From assembly GCA_002295925.1 (NCBI GenBank), contig DBGO01000013.1:186001-250000 (forward strand): a stretch of DNA of 64,000 bases, read 5' to 3'. The translations under genes were made by a program, and so were the position numbers. Source of the DNA: Flavobacteriales bacterium UBA852 (GTDB lineage: Bacteria; Bacteroidota; Bacteroidia; Flavobacteriales_E; Vicingaceae). Below are positions 43,698 to 53,140 of this stretch, piece after piece (position 1 is the first letter of the stretch; every line of letters starts with the position of its first letter). The notes beneath the pieces are model-generated. The model made no database searches and was not told where the DNA came from. It was given only the letters and a program-made list of their open reading frames with translations.

Positions 43698-45056
43698 ATG
43701 AATATTTCATTAGAAAAAAAAGACGACTTAAACGGAGTAATTACCATTACACTTACTCCCGAAGATTATCAAGAAAACGTTGATAAACAATTACGCGGCT
43801 ACCGTAAAAATGCTTCACTTCCGGGGTTTCGTAAAGGAAAAGTTCCTATGGGAATGATCAAAAAAATGGTAGGAACTCAAGTATTGGTTGAAGAAATCAA
43901 TAAAGTATTGTCAGATGCGTTGAACAAATACATTATCGAAAATAAACTGGATATTTTAGGTCAGCCGTTGCCAAAAGAAAACGATAAACCAATTGATTGG
44001 AATAACGACAAAGAATTTACGTTTAATTACGATGTTGCTTTTGCCCCTGAATTTAAAGTTGATATCAACGGCAAAACAAATTTTGACAAATATGTTGTAA
44101 AAATCGATGAAAAATTAATTGACCGTTTTGTAGAAGATGCCGCCCGTCGTTACGGAAAGTTAGAAGATGCCGAAAAAGCTGTCGAAGAAGATATGTTGTT
44201 CGGAAAATTTGAAGAATTGGATGAAAACGGCAACCAGATAGAAGGCGGAATAACCAATGAATCATATATTGTTATTTCTGAAGTAACGGACAAAAAATTA
44301 CAAAAGAAATTAATCGGAGCCAAAAAAGGCGATGAAATCATTATTGATGACATTACGGCTATCAGCAAAAATCATAATGATGTTGCCGGAGCTTTGGGTA
44401 TAACACACGAGCAATTACACAATGTGAAGAACAAGTTTAAATTCACGGTAGAGAACGTGAAACATCTTGTGCCGCACGAACTCAATCAAGAATTGTTTGA
44501 CAAAATTTATGGTGAAGGACAAGTTAAATCGGTAGAAGAATTCAGAAACCGTATTAAAGAAGAGTTAGAAAAAGGTTTACAAACCGATATCGACAAAAAA
44601 TTATATGCTGATATACAAAACAAACTTATCGAAAAACTTAGTTTACCATTACCCGACGAATTTTTAAAACGTTGGATTGTTGCCACTAACGAAAAACCAA
44701 TTTCTAAAGAAGATTTAGAAAGAGAATATCCGGCTTATGCCAAAAATTTACAGTGGCAATTGATAGAAAACAAAATAATAAAAGACAACGATTTAAAAGT
44801 TACGCACGAAGAAGTAGTAGATTTTGTTAAACAAATATTGAAGCAACGCTACGAATCAATGGGAATGCCTGTTGATGACGAAATGCTTAATCAAGCCACA
44901 GGAGAAGTGCTGAAAAATCAAGAAGAATTACAAAACATATATGCTAAATTGTATGATGACAAACTAATGGAACTTTTTAAAGAAAAATTCAAAATCAACG
45001 AAAAAGAAATTGATTACGATAAATTTTTAGAATTGGCTTACGGTCATCAACATTAA
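43698..45056 (+). CDS. tig: Trigger factor
   Basis: A 452-residue ribosome-associated chaperone. The N-terminal ribosome-binding domain has the signature GFRKGKVPMGMIKK near residue 45. The central part (about residues 150-250: LFGKFEELDENGNQIEGG, LIGAKKGDEIIID) occupies the peptidyl-prolyl isomerase position in diverged form, as usual in Bacteroidota. The C-terminal helical arms include SVEEFRNRIKEELEKGLQTD. It follows tRNA-Leu by 66 bases and is ended by a strong terminator at 45075-45109. Confidence 0.93.
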   Translation: MNISLEKKDDLNGVITITLTPEDYQENVDKQLRGYRKNASLPGFRKGKVPMGMIKKMVGTQVLVEEINKVLSDALNKYIIENKLDILGQPLPKENDKPIDWNNDKEFTFNYDVAFAPEFKVDINGKTNFDKYVVKIDEKLIDRFVEDAARRYGKLEDAEKAVEEDMLFGKFEELDENGNQIEGGITNESYIVISEVTDKKLQKKLIGAKKGDEIIIDDITAISKNHNDVAGALGITHEQLHNVKNKFKFTVENVKHLVPHELNQELFDKIYGEGQVKSVEEFRNRIKEELEKGLQTDIDKKLYADIQNKLIEKLSLPLPDEFLKRWIVATNEKPISKEDLEREYPAYAKNLQWQLIENKIIKDNDLKVTHEEVVDFVKQILKQRYESMGMPVDDEMLNQATGEVLKNQEELQNIYAKLYDDKLMELFKEKFKINEKEIDYDKFLELAYGHQH

Positions 45057-45074
45057 AGGCAACCGGTAAAACGG

Positions 45075-45109
45075 AAAAAGCCCGCTCATATCATTTGAGC
45101 GGGCTTTTT
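45075..45109 (+). terminator. Rho-independent terminator of tig
   Basis: AAAAAGCCCGCTCA and TGAGCGGGCTTTTT are perfect 14-base inverted arms around a 7-base loop, 18 bases after the tig stop. The symmetric A and T runs would let it work in both directions. Confidence 0.92.
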
Positions 45110-45130
45110 AATTTGCAATAAAATAAAATG

Positions 45131-45138
45131 TAATTTTG
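45131..45138 (+). promoter_or_regulatory. Bacteroidota -7 box upstream of ispH
   Basis: TAATTTTG matches TAnnTTTG and ends five bases before the ATG of ispH, which predicts a leaderless or nearly leaderless transcript. It follows the tig terminator, so ispH needs its own promoter. Confidence 0.45.
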
Positions 45139-45143
45139 GAGAT

Positions 45144-46358
45144 ATGAAATCATTTGATATTCCAACATATTATCGAAGTTCGTTTATTTCCGATATAAAA
45201 AACAAAAGAAAATTAACCGACCCCCGGAAAAAAGATTTTACGCCTACAAAGTTAGATTTTGGCCCGGTAGAAATTATCATGGCTCGACACTTTGGTTTTT
45301 GTTATGGTGTTGAAAATGCTATAGAGAGAGCTTATAAGGCGATAAATGAAAATCCGGGTAAGAGAATTTTTTTGCTTTCGCAGATGATTCACAACCCAAT
45401 AGTGAACGAGGATTTACTAGCACACGGCATAAATTTTATTATGGATACCGAAGGAAATATGTTTATTGATTGGGAAGAGTTAAAGCCTGAGGATATTGTT
45501 ATAATTCCGGCGTTTGGTACCACACTTGAAATTATAGAAAAATTAAATAAAATAGGTGTTAATATAGAAAAATACAATACTACTTGTCCGTTTGTAGAAA
45601 AAGTTTGGAAAAAATCCGATAAATTAGGTGCAGAGAACTATACCATTATCATTCACGGTAAGCATAAACACGAAGAAACGAAAGCCACTTTTTCGCACAG
45701 TAAAAAATCTGCACCGTCTATCATTATTAAAGATATAGAAGAAGCCAAAATATTGGGAAAAGCCATTGAGGGCAACTTGACAATAAAAGAGTTTGAGCAA
45801 ATTTTCAGTGGCAGATATTCCGATGAGTTTTCTTTTCCCGAAGATTTACAAAAAATCGGTGTGGTAAACCAAACCACAATGCTTGCCAACGAAACCCAAG
45901 CAATAGCCGAGTATTTAAAGTCGGTCATTCAACAAAAATTTGGCGATGACTGGAAAGCACATTTTGCCGACACACGCGATACGCTTTGTTATGCCACAAA
46001 CGATAATCAACAATCAACGATGGCATTGCTCGAAGAACAAGCCGATTTAGCCATTGTGGTTGGTGGATACAACAGCTCAAATACAACACATTTGGTTGAA
46101 CTTTGCGAAAAAAAATTCCCGACATACTTTATAAACTCGGCAAATGAAATTGAAGAAAACGGGCGCATCAATCATTTTGATTATCAAGCAAAAAAACGCG
46201 TGAAAACCAACGAATTTTTACCGCAAAAACCCAAGGTGAAAATAGTTTTAACCAGTGGTGCCTCATGTCCCGATGCTATTGTTGATGATGTTTTGGATAA
46301 ACTGTTGAGTTTTTATCCCGAAACAAAATCAAAAGAAGAAGTATTAGCTGAAGTTTAA
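45144..46358 (+). CDS. ispH: 4-hydroxy-3-methylbut-2-enyl diphosphate reductase
   Basis: A 404-residue IspH of the long form seen in some Bacteroidota and in cyanobacteria, with an N-terminal extension of about 40 residues (IPTYYRSSFISDIKNKRKLT) before the catalytic core. The three [4Fe-4S] cysteines are present: Cys53 in HFGFCYGVENA, one in YNTTCPFVEKVW and one in TSGASCPDAIVDD. It catalyses the last step of the MEP isoprenoid pathway, giving IPP and DMAPP. Separated from tig by a terminator, and convergent with ansA by a 4-base overlap. Confidence 0.95.
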   Translation: MKSFDIPTYYRSSFISDIKNKRKLTDPRKKDFTPTKLDFGPVEIIMARHFGFCYGVENAIERAYKAINENPGKRIFLLSQMIHNPIVNEDLLAHGINFIMDTEGNMFIDWEELKPEDIVIIPAFGTTLEIIEKLNKIGVNIEKYNTTCPFVEKVWKKSDKLGAENYTIIIHGKHKHEETKATFSHSKKSAPSIIIKDIEEAKILGKAIEGNLTIKEFEQIFSGRYSDEFSFPEDLQKIGVVNQTTMLANETQAIAEYLKSVIQQKFGDDWKAHFADTRDTLCYATNDNQQSTMALLEEQADLAIVVGGYNSSNTTHLVELCEKKFPTYFINSANEIEENGRINHFDYQAKKRVKTNEFLPQKPKVKIVLTSGASCPDAIVDDVLDKLLSFYPETKSKEEVLAEV

Positions 46359-47383
46359 CTGCTCAATTCTCCCGAAATATTCATTAAAAACTGTTCGCGC
46401 ACTTTTGAAACAGACGAATATTTACCCAGCAAATACATCAATTTTGTAATAGTGGCTTCAAAAGTCATATCGCCGGCACTTAAAGCATTTACTTTGGTAA
46501 AGTAAGAAGAAGTAGCATATTTGCCTTGCTCTACTTTTCCGCTTAAACATTGTGTTTTGTTGACAATTAAAATGTTTTGATTCTCAAATTTTTTCAACAC
46601 TTCCAAAAACCATGGTGCCGTAAAACCGTTTCCACTGCCAAATGTTTCAAAAACAACCGCCTGCAAATGGGGAACTGATAATAAACATTCAATGTTTTCT
46701 TTTCTTATCCCGGGGTATAATTTTATCGATGCTACGGTGTTTTTTAAGTTATAAAAAACGTTGAAAGAATTGAAGTTCTCATTTAACGGTTTTAAATACT
46801 CAAAAGCATAATCAATATGGACACCTGCTTCTGCCAAAGGCGGATAATTGGGCGAAGCAAAAGCATCAAATTGCTGAGCGCTGATTTTTGTTGTCCGGTT
46901 TCCCCGATATAAATGATATTCAAAATAAACCGCTACTTCCTTTATTACCGGAGAATTGTCAGGGTGTTTGGCGGCGGCAATTTCTATTGCTGTCAATAAA
47001 TTCTCTTTGGCATCGGTTCTAATGATGCCTATTGGTAATTGCGAGCCGGTTAAAATCACAGGTTTTGATAATCTTTCCAACATAAAACTTAATGCCGAAG
47101 CGGTGTAAGCCATTGTATCAGAGCCGTGTAAAATCACAAATCCATCGTTTTGCGCATAGTTGTTTTCAATGATTTTGGCAATTTTTCCCCACGTTTCGGG
47201 TTGCATATCCGAACTGTCAATTGGCGTATCAAAGCAAATAGTAGTAATTTGGTAATCGAGTTTTTTCAGTTCCGGAATTTCATTCGATAAATAATCAAAA
47301 TCAAATGGTTTTAATAATCCGGTTTCTTCATCTTGAATCATACCGATAGTTCCGCCGGTGTATATCAATAAAATGGAGCGCAT
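46355..47383 (-). CDS. ansA: Type I asparaginase
   Basis: A 342-residue cytoplasmic L-asparaginase. LLIYTGGTIGMIQDEETG supplies the first catalytic Thr and FVILHGSDTMAYTASALSFM the second Thr with the following Asp; LTGSQLPIGIIRTDAKENLL is also a family motif. The C-terminal ALSAGDMTFEATITKLMYLL is typical. The missing signal peptide marks it as type I. It follows tatD by 8 bases on the same strand. Confidence 0.93.
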   Translation of the reverse strand: MRSILLIYTGGTIGMIQDEETGLLKPFDFDYLSNEIPELKKLDYQITTICFDTPIDSSDMQPETWGKIAKIIENNYAQNDGFVILHGSDTMAYTASALSFMLERLSKPVILTGSQLPIGIIRTDAKENLLTAIEIAAAKHPDNSPVIKEVAVYFEYHLYRGNRTTKISAQQFDAFASPNYPPLAEAGVHIDYAFEYLKPLNENFNSFNVFYNLKNTVASIKLYPGIRKENIECLLSVPHLQAVVFETFGSGNGFTAPWFLEVLKKFENQNILIVNKTQCLSGKVEQGKYATSSYFTKVNALSAGDMTFEATITKLMYLLGKYSSVSKVREQFLMNISGELSS

Positions 47384-47391
47384 AAAGGCAA

Positions 47392-48171
47392 TTATTTAAG
47401 TTTAAAAACAGTCATTGCATTATCAAAAGTTTTTTGGGCAACAGTATCAAAAGGCAGTTCGTAAATTTCGGCTAATTTATGCACAACATAAGTAAGGTAA
47501 GCCGGTTCGTTTCGTTTTCCTCTGTAAGGTGTAGGTGCTAAATAAGGTGCGTCGGTTTCTATAACAATTTGTTCCAACGGAATATTTTTTACTACTTTAT
47601 CCAATCCGCTGTTTTTAAACGTAACAACTCCACCGATGCCAATTTTGAAAGTTTTATAATCCAAAATGTGTTCGGCTTGTGAGGTATTTCCTGTAAAACA
47701 GTGAAAAATTCCCGTTAGTTTTTCATCGTGTAAGCGGTCAATTACTTCAAAAATTTCATCAAAAGCATCTCTAACGTGCAAAATAATAGGTAATTGATAT
47801 TTTTTAGCCCATTCTACTTGAATTGACAGCGATTCTATTTGTTGAGCAAGAAAAGTCTTATCCCAATAAAGGTCTAATCCGGTTTCGCCAATACCTACAA
47901 AAGGGTGATTGAGGCTTTCCAATAATTGTTCAAAATAGGTTAATGCATCATTAAAATTATCATCTACCGATGTAGGATGCAAGCCAATAGCAGGCAAGCA
48001 AAGATCAGGGTGTTTTTTATGCAAGGCGAGCATTGGCTCAACACTCTCTTTATCAATATTGGGTAATACCATTTTTGTAATGCCGGCGGTTTGGGCGTTT
48101 GCAATTACATTGTCAATATCTTTACTGAACTGCTCGGCAAAAATATGGTTATGAGTATCAAAAAGAGGCAT
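47392..48171 (-). CDS. TatD family metal-dependent hydrolase
   Basis: A 259-residue TIM-barrel hydrolase. The metal ligands are visible: DTHNHI at residues 5-10, GETGLDLYWD, LPIILHVRDA, IFHCFTG and VIETDAPYLAPTPYRGKRNE. TatD enzymes act as magnesium-dependent 3'-5' deoxyribonucleases. Length is normal. It is the first gene of the pair with asparaginase and is divergent from the GT9 gene. Confidence 0.93.
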   Translation of the reverse strand: MPLFDTHNHIFAEQFSKDIDNVIANAQTAGITKMVLPNIDKESVEPMLALHKKHPDLCLPAIGLHPTSVDDNFNDALTYFEQLLESLNHPFVGIGETGLDLYWDKTFLAQQIESLSIQVEWAKKYQLPIILHVRDAFDEIFEVIDRLHDEKLTGIFHCFTGNTSQAEHILDYKTFKIGIGGVVTFKNSGLDKVVKNIPLEQIVIETDAPYLAPTPYRGKRNEPAYLTYVVHKLAEIYELPFDTVAQKTFDNAMTVFKLK

Positions 48172-48276
48172 AAAATTTTTATTGCCAAATGTAAAGAAAA
48201 TGAAAGGAATATAAATGATTTAAAGAGTCCGGAAAATCCAAAATATCCGAAACGGCTGTTTTTCTGTTTTTTAGAT

Positions 48277-48284
48277 TAACTTTG
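48277..48284 (+). promoter_or_regulatory. Bacteroidota -7 box upstream of the GT9 gene
   Basis: TAACTTTG matches TAnnTTTG and ends five bases before the GTG start at 48290, a third case in the window that predicts a leaderless message. No -33 TTTG is seen. Confidence 0.45.
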
Positions 48285-48289
48285 TTTTT

Positions 48290-49336
48290 GTGCAAGAAAA
48301 AATTAAAATACTGGTCATCAGGTTTAGCTCAATAGGTGATATTGTATTGACAACACCTGTTTTGCGCTTGCTCAAAAAAAAGTTTGGCAATGGTGTAGAG
48401 ATTCATTATTTGACAAAAAAATCGTATGCACCGGTTTTAAAAGTCAACCCTTATATTTCAAAAATTCACAGTTTTGAGAAAAATCTGAATGAAGTAAAGC
48501 AAGAACTAAAAACCGCTCACTTTGACCATATTGTCGATTTACATAAAAATGTGCGCTCGCAAACGGTCATAAATTGGTTAAAAACACCCGCTTTGCGTTT
48601 CAATAAATTGAATTGGGAAAAATGGTTGCTTGTAAATTTTAAAATAGACAAACTTCCCAATAAACATATTGTTGACCGTTACATCGAAACGCTTGCCCCC
48701 TTTGATATTCAAAACGACAATGAAGGGTTGGATTATTTTATTCCACAAGAAGAAAAAGTAGATGTAGAAAGAGAGTTAGGCATACAACCCAATCAGTATG
48801 TAGCATTTGTGATTGGAGCGGCGCATCAAACAAAAAAATATCCGAAAGAAAAAATTCCTTACATCTGCGAAATGTTGGGTGAAAAAACAGCAATGCTTAT
48901 TGATGCCTTAAACTTTAAAAATCCACTTAAAATAGTATTAATAGGAGGAAAAGAAGACCAAGAAGATGCACTTTATATTTATAACAAAACACAAAATACC
49001 ATCAACACGTGTGGAAAATACAGTGTAAATCAATCGGCAAGCATTATTGAGCAGGCAAAAGTGGTCATTACCAACGATACCGGAATGATGCACATTGCTG
49101 CTGCATTTCAAAAGCCCGTAATAAGCATTTGGGGTAATACCGTCCCAAAATTCGGGATGTATCCTTATGAACCAAAACACCCTGAAAATGTTGTGATTAT
49201 CGAAAATAATCATTTAAATTGCCGACCTTGTTCTAAAATTGGATTTTCAAAATGCCCCAAAAAACACTTTAAGTGTATGCAATGGGAAAACGAGCGGTTA
49301 ATCATTGAAGATACCCTGCGATTTTTACAAAAATGA
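48290..49336 (+). CDS. Glycosyltransferase family 9 (heptosyltransferase-like)
   Basis: A 348-residue GT-B transferase of the LPS heptosyltransferase family. It opens KIKILVIRFSSIGDIVLTTP, the family signature, and has VDLHKNVRSQTVINWL, VAFVIGAAHQTKKYP and the donor-binding VVITNDTGMMHIAAAFQKPV. A Cys-rich end (LNCRPCSKIGFSKCPKKHFK) is common in GT9 proteins. The start is a GTG; no other in-frame start precedes the conserved core. It overlaps the next gene by 4 bases. It probably acts in LPS core assembly, though the sugar may not be heptose. Confidence 0.92.
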   Translation: MQEKIKILVIRFSSIGDIVLTTPVLRLLKKKFGNGVEIHYLTKKSYAPVLKVNPYISKIHSFEKNLNEVKQELKTAHFDHIVDLHKNVRSQTVINWLKTPALRFNKLNWEKWLLVNFKIDKLPNKHIVDRYIETLAPFDIQNDNEGLDYFIPQEEKVDVERELGIQPNQYVAFVIGAAHQTKKYPKEKIPYICEMLGEKTAMLIDALNFKNPLKIVLIGGKEDQEDALYIYNKTQNTINTCGKYSVNQSASIIEQAKVVITNDTGMMHIAAAFQKPVISIWGNTVPKFGMYPYEPKHPENVVIIENNHLNCRPCSKIGFSKCPKKHFKCMQWENERLIIEDTLRFLQK

Positions 49337-50829
49337 GTGCCAATAAAAACATATTATACCTGATTTCTGCTCTTGAGGGATTTATCATAATGGGTGTGGA
49401 AATTACGGGCGCCAAATTATTGGCTCCGTTTTTTGGCAATTCGCTATATGTATGGGCATCGGTTATTTCTATCACAATGTTGGGATTGGCAGTGGGTTAT
49501 TTTGCCGGTGCAAAACTCATTAAAGCACAAAAAAACGTATTGAAAATATTAAAATATGCCGTTTTTGTAAACGCCTTGTGGTTATTGATTTTGCCGTTTT
49601 TGTTAAACAGAATTTACTTGTTTTTAATGTATCATCCGGTCAATTTTTACCTTTCGTTATTTGTGATTGCGGCGATGGTTTTGTTTGTTTCAGTCTCCAT
49701 TTTGGGTTTGGTTTCGCCGGTAATTATCCAACTGTTAAACAAAAGTGAAGCGCGAGCCGGGATTTATGCCGGGACAATTTTTGCTTTATCTACCTTTACC
49801 GGAATTGTAGCCACTTTGTTGTTCGGTTTTTGGTTTATACCGTCTTTTGGGCTTAAAATCAGTTGTTTATTATTGTCGGCTTTACATGTGGTTATTTTTT
49901 TGTTATTGCTTAAAGATAAAAAAGAGTGGATTTTCTTTTTGATATGGATGCTGTTTGTCGCAGGCTTTTTGTATAAGATGAAACAGCGGTCGTCTTATGT
50001 TTTGTATCAAAAAGAAGGTATCGATGGTCAAATAACCGTTTTTGAATATCCAACCGAGTGTTTTGGCACTTTGCGAGAGTTAACGGTCAATCAAATCACT
50101 CAATCCATTTGGACAGAAAGTGGCGATTATGTGCTGGATTATGTAAATTTAATATACAATCTAACCGATACCATAAAAGCAAAGGAAAACGAAAATGCTT
50201 TGGTGTTGGGAATGGGCGGAGGCACGTTGGCTAATATGTTGGCAGATAAAAATTACCGTGTTGATGCTATAGAATTTGATATAAGAATTATTGAAGCGGC
50301 AAAAAACTATCTGAACTTAAACCCTTTGGTCAATGTTGTTAATGATGATGCGCGTCATTTCATCAACACGCTTGCTTTACGAGAAAAAAAATACAGCATA
50401 GTTGTTATCGATGTGTTTAAAGGCGAAGTAAGTCCCGGTTATGTGCTTACGCAAGAAAGTTTAGCATTGTTAAAAAACAGTTTAACGCCCAATGCACGAG
50501 TTATTATCAACACACACGGATATTTGGATAAAACAATTGGTAAAGGAAATTTGGCATTACTGCATACACTCAAAAAATCCGGTTTTTATGTGTCGGTTCA
50601 TTCTACAGGCAATTTGCCCGAATACCGGAATTTGGAAATTTTTTCCACATTAACACCTGAGGTAAATATCAACTCATCCATACAATATTCCCAAACAGAT
50701 ATTATCTTAACCGACGACAAACAACAGCTTGAGCAACTTAATGCCCAAGCTAACCTCAATTGGCGCAAAGGATATATGGCGCAATTAATGAAAGAGCATC
50801 AAAAATTAAATCCGGATATCTTTCTATAG
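49333..50829 (+). CDS. Fused MFS / spermidine synthase-like membrane protein
   Basis: A 498-residue protein. Residues about 5-215 contain about eight hydrophobic helices with the family opening ALEGFIIMGVEITGAKLLAP. The C-terminal 280 residues are a spermidine-synthase-like Rossmann domain with the SAM-type motif ALVLGMGGGTLANML, VDAIEFDIRIIEAAK and VVNDDARHFINTL. In several bacteria such fused proteins are annotated as polyamine aminopropyltransferases, but the activity of the membrane form is not established. It overlaps the GT9 gene by 4 bases (ATGA). Confidence 0.9.
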   Translation: MSANKNILYLISALEGFIIMGVEITGAKLLAPFFGNSLYVWASVISITMLGLAVGYFAGAKLIKAQKNVLKILKYAVFVNALWLLILPFLLNRIYLFLMYHPVNFYLSLFVIAAMVLFVSVSILGLVSPVIIQLLNKSEARAGIYAGTIFALSTFTGIVATLLFGFWFIPSFGLKISCLLLSALHVVIFLLLLKDKKEWIFFLIWMLFVAGFLYKMKQRSSYVLYQKEGIDGQITVFEYPTECFGTLRELTVNQITQSIWTESGDYVLDYVNLIYNLTDTIKAKENENALVLGMGGGTLANMLADKNYRVDAIEFDIRIIEAAKNYLNLNPLVNVVNDDARHFINTLALREKKYSIVVIDVFKGEVSPGYVLTQESLALLKNSLTPNARVIINTHGYLDKTIGKGNLALLHTLKKSGFYVSVHSTGNLPEYRNLEIFSTLTPEVNINSSIQYSQTDIILTDDKQQLEQLNAQANLNWRKGYMAQLMKEHQKLNPDIFL

Positions 50830-51031
50830 ATTTAATGTGTTTTTCTCATCGCATTGAAAATATAATAACATGAGCTTTAGCCCCGTCATTAAAAAATTAG
50901 CTTTTAGCTTTATATTTTTTTCCTAAAAGGTAAAAAGTAAAAAGAATAATAAATTTTTTACAAAAAAAAAATTTGCTCAAAAAGATAAATGTATATAAAT
51001 TGCAGTTAGTTTTAACCTTAATTTTATTCAG

Positions 51032-52033
51032 ATGAAAAAAACATTATTAGTTTTATTTACAACGCTTATTACAATTGGCGGCTTTGCGCAAAACAACGAA
51101 GCGCAACAGATGTTATACAATGCCGACAGGCATTATTTTATCGAAAACAAAGGACAGTGGCACGATGATGTGCTTTTCTTGTGCCGCATGGGCGGATTGG
51201 ATGCATGGATAACGAAGTATGGCGTAAACTATACTTTCTTTAAAATAGAAAAAACTAAAGAAAGTACGGCAAAAGAACAAATGCCTAAAGGCAAGTTTGA
51301 CCAAGACGAATGGGAAAACACCCTGTTGTTGGGGCACAGGGTATTGATGAAACTGCAAAACCACAACCCCGAGCCACAACAAGCCGGCAAACAAAAACAA
51401 GAGGGGTATCACAACTATTTAATTGGTAACGACCCAAGTAAGCATTCAACTTTTGTGGGGTTGTTCAAAGAAGCCATAGTGAAGAATGTATATAACGGCA
51501 TAGACTTGCGGTATTATTTTGACCAAGGCAGTTTGCGGTACGATTATATTGTGCACCCCGGTGCCGACCCGGCACAAATACAATTTACGTTGGAAGGACA
51601 AGATAATGCCTACCTGAAAGACGGCAACTTGTATTTTACCACCCGCTTTGGCGAAGTGGCAATGGCAGAATTATACACCTACCAAGGAGATAAAAAAATA
51701 GAAAGCCGGTTTGAAAAACAAAACAACCGGTGGAAAATAAACGTAGGCAACTACGACCCCATGCAAGACCTCATTATTGACCCCTTGCTGTACTCTACTT
51801 ATCTTGGGGGGAGTGGTAGTGAATATGGACAGAGAATAGCCGTTGACGGGAGCGGGAATGCGTATGTGACGGGAAATACACAATCTACTGATTACGACAT
51901 AACTGTGGGAGCATTTCAAACGACGTTTGGGGGAAATTATGATGCCTTTGTAACGAAGTTGAACAGCACCGGTAGCGGCTTAGTTTATTCCACCTATATT
52001 GGGGGGGTAATTATGATTATGGATGGGGCATAG
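51032..52033 (+). CDS. SBBP-repeat T9SS cargo protein, N-terminal part (frameshifted)
   Basis: The first 333 residues of a protein continued in another frame. It has a signal peptide (TLLVLFTTLITIGGFAQ), then a DUF7948-type domain of about 200 residues (YFIENKGQWHDDVLFLCRMG ... IVHPGADPAQIQF) and the first SBBP beta-propeller repeat (YLGGSGSEYGQRIAVDGSGN). In the second repeat the frame is lost: the G tract at 52001-52007 has seven bases, whereas the equivalent tracts at 52195-52202 and 52390-52397 have eight. The stop at 52031-52033 is thus 10 codons beyond the original frame. Restoring one G joins this to the ORF ending at 54396. Confidence 0.85.
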   Translation: MKKTLLVLFTTLITIGGFAQNNEAQQMLYNADRHYFIENKGQWHDDVLFLCRMGGLDAWITKYGVNYTFFKIEKTKESTAKEQMPKGKFDQDEWENTLLLGHRVLMKLQNHNPEPQQAGKQKQEGYHNYLIGNDPSKHSTFVGLFKEAIVKNVYNGIDLRYYFDQGSLRYDYIVHPGADPAQIQFTLEGQDNAYLKDGNLYFTTRFGEVAMAELYTYQGDKKIESRFEKQNNRWKINVGNYDPMQDLIIDPLLYSTYLGGSGSEYGQRIAVDGSGNAYVTGNTQSTDYDITVGAFQTTFGGNYDAFVTKLNSTGSGLVYSTYIGGVIMIMDGA

Positions 52034-53140
52034 CTATTGACGGGAGCGGGAATGCGTATCTAACGGGAAATACAAACTCTACTGATTACCCCATCACTAC
52101 GGGAGCTTTTCAGACGACGTTTGGGGGAAATTATGATGCCTTTGTAACGAAGTTGAACAGCACCGGTAGCGGCTTAGTTTATTCCACCTATCTTGGGGGG
52201 GGTAATTATGATTATGGATGGGGCATAGCTATTGACGGGAGCGGGAATGCGTATGTGACGGGATATACACTTTCTACCAATTACCCCATCACTGCGGGAG
52301 CTTTTCTGACGACGTTTGGGGGAAATTATGATGCCTTTGTAACGAAGTTGAACAGCACCGGTAGCGGCTTAGTTTATTCCACCTATATTGGGGGGGGTGG
52401 TAGTGAATATGGACGGGGCATAGCCATCGACGGGAGCTGGAATGCGTATGTGACGGGAAATACACAATCTACTGATTACCCCATCACTGCGGGAGCTTTT
52501 CAGACGACGTTTAGTGGGGGAAGTTGGGATGTCTTTGTAACGAAGTTGAACAGCACCGGTAGCGGCTTAGTTTATTCCACCTATCTTGGGGGGAGTGATT
52601 TTGAAAGAGGAGAGGGCATCGCCGTTGACGTGAGCGGGAATGCGTATGTGACGGGAGTTACAACATCTACCAATTACGACATAACTGCGGGGGCGTTTCA
52701 GACGACGTTTGGTGGAGGAACTTATGATGCCTTTGTAACGAAGTTGAACAGCACCGGTAACGGCTTAGTTTATTCCACCTATCTTGGGGGGAGTGATTTT
52801 GAAAGAGGAGAGGGCATCGCCGTTGACGTGAGCGGGAATGCGTATCTAACGGGAAATACAGGTTCTATCAATTACGACATCACTGCGGGAGCTTTTCAGA
52901 CGACGTTTGGTGGGGGAAGTTGGGATGCCTTTGTAACGAAGTTGAACAGCACCGCTAGTGCGTTGCTCTATTCCACCTATCTTGGGGGGAGTAGTGATGA
53001 TTCTGGACCGGGCATCGCTGTTGACGGGAGCGGGAATGCGTATGTGACGGGACAAACAAACTCTACTGATTACCCCATCACTGCGGGAGCGTTTCAGACA
53101 ACGTTTGGTGGAGGAGGTAGTGATGCCTTTGTGAGTAAAT
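51788..53140 (+). repeat. Seven tandem SBBP coding repeats
   Basis: Seven direct repeats of about 195-198 bases encode beta-propeller blades. Each opens near a TAT(C/A)TTGGGGG segment (about 51796, 51990, 52186, 52381, 52578, 52776 and 52976) and carries GACGGGAGCGGGAATGCGTA-like and ACGAAGTTGAACAGCACCGG-like blocks. Units 2 and 3 are nearly identical at DNA level, which points to recent duplication. Seven units fit one complete seven-bladed propeller. Confidence 0.88.
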
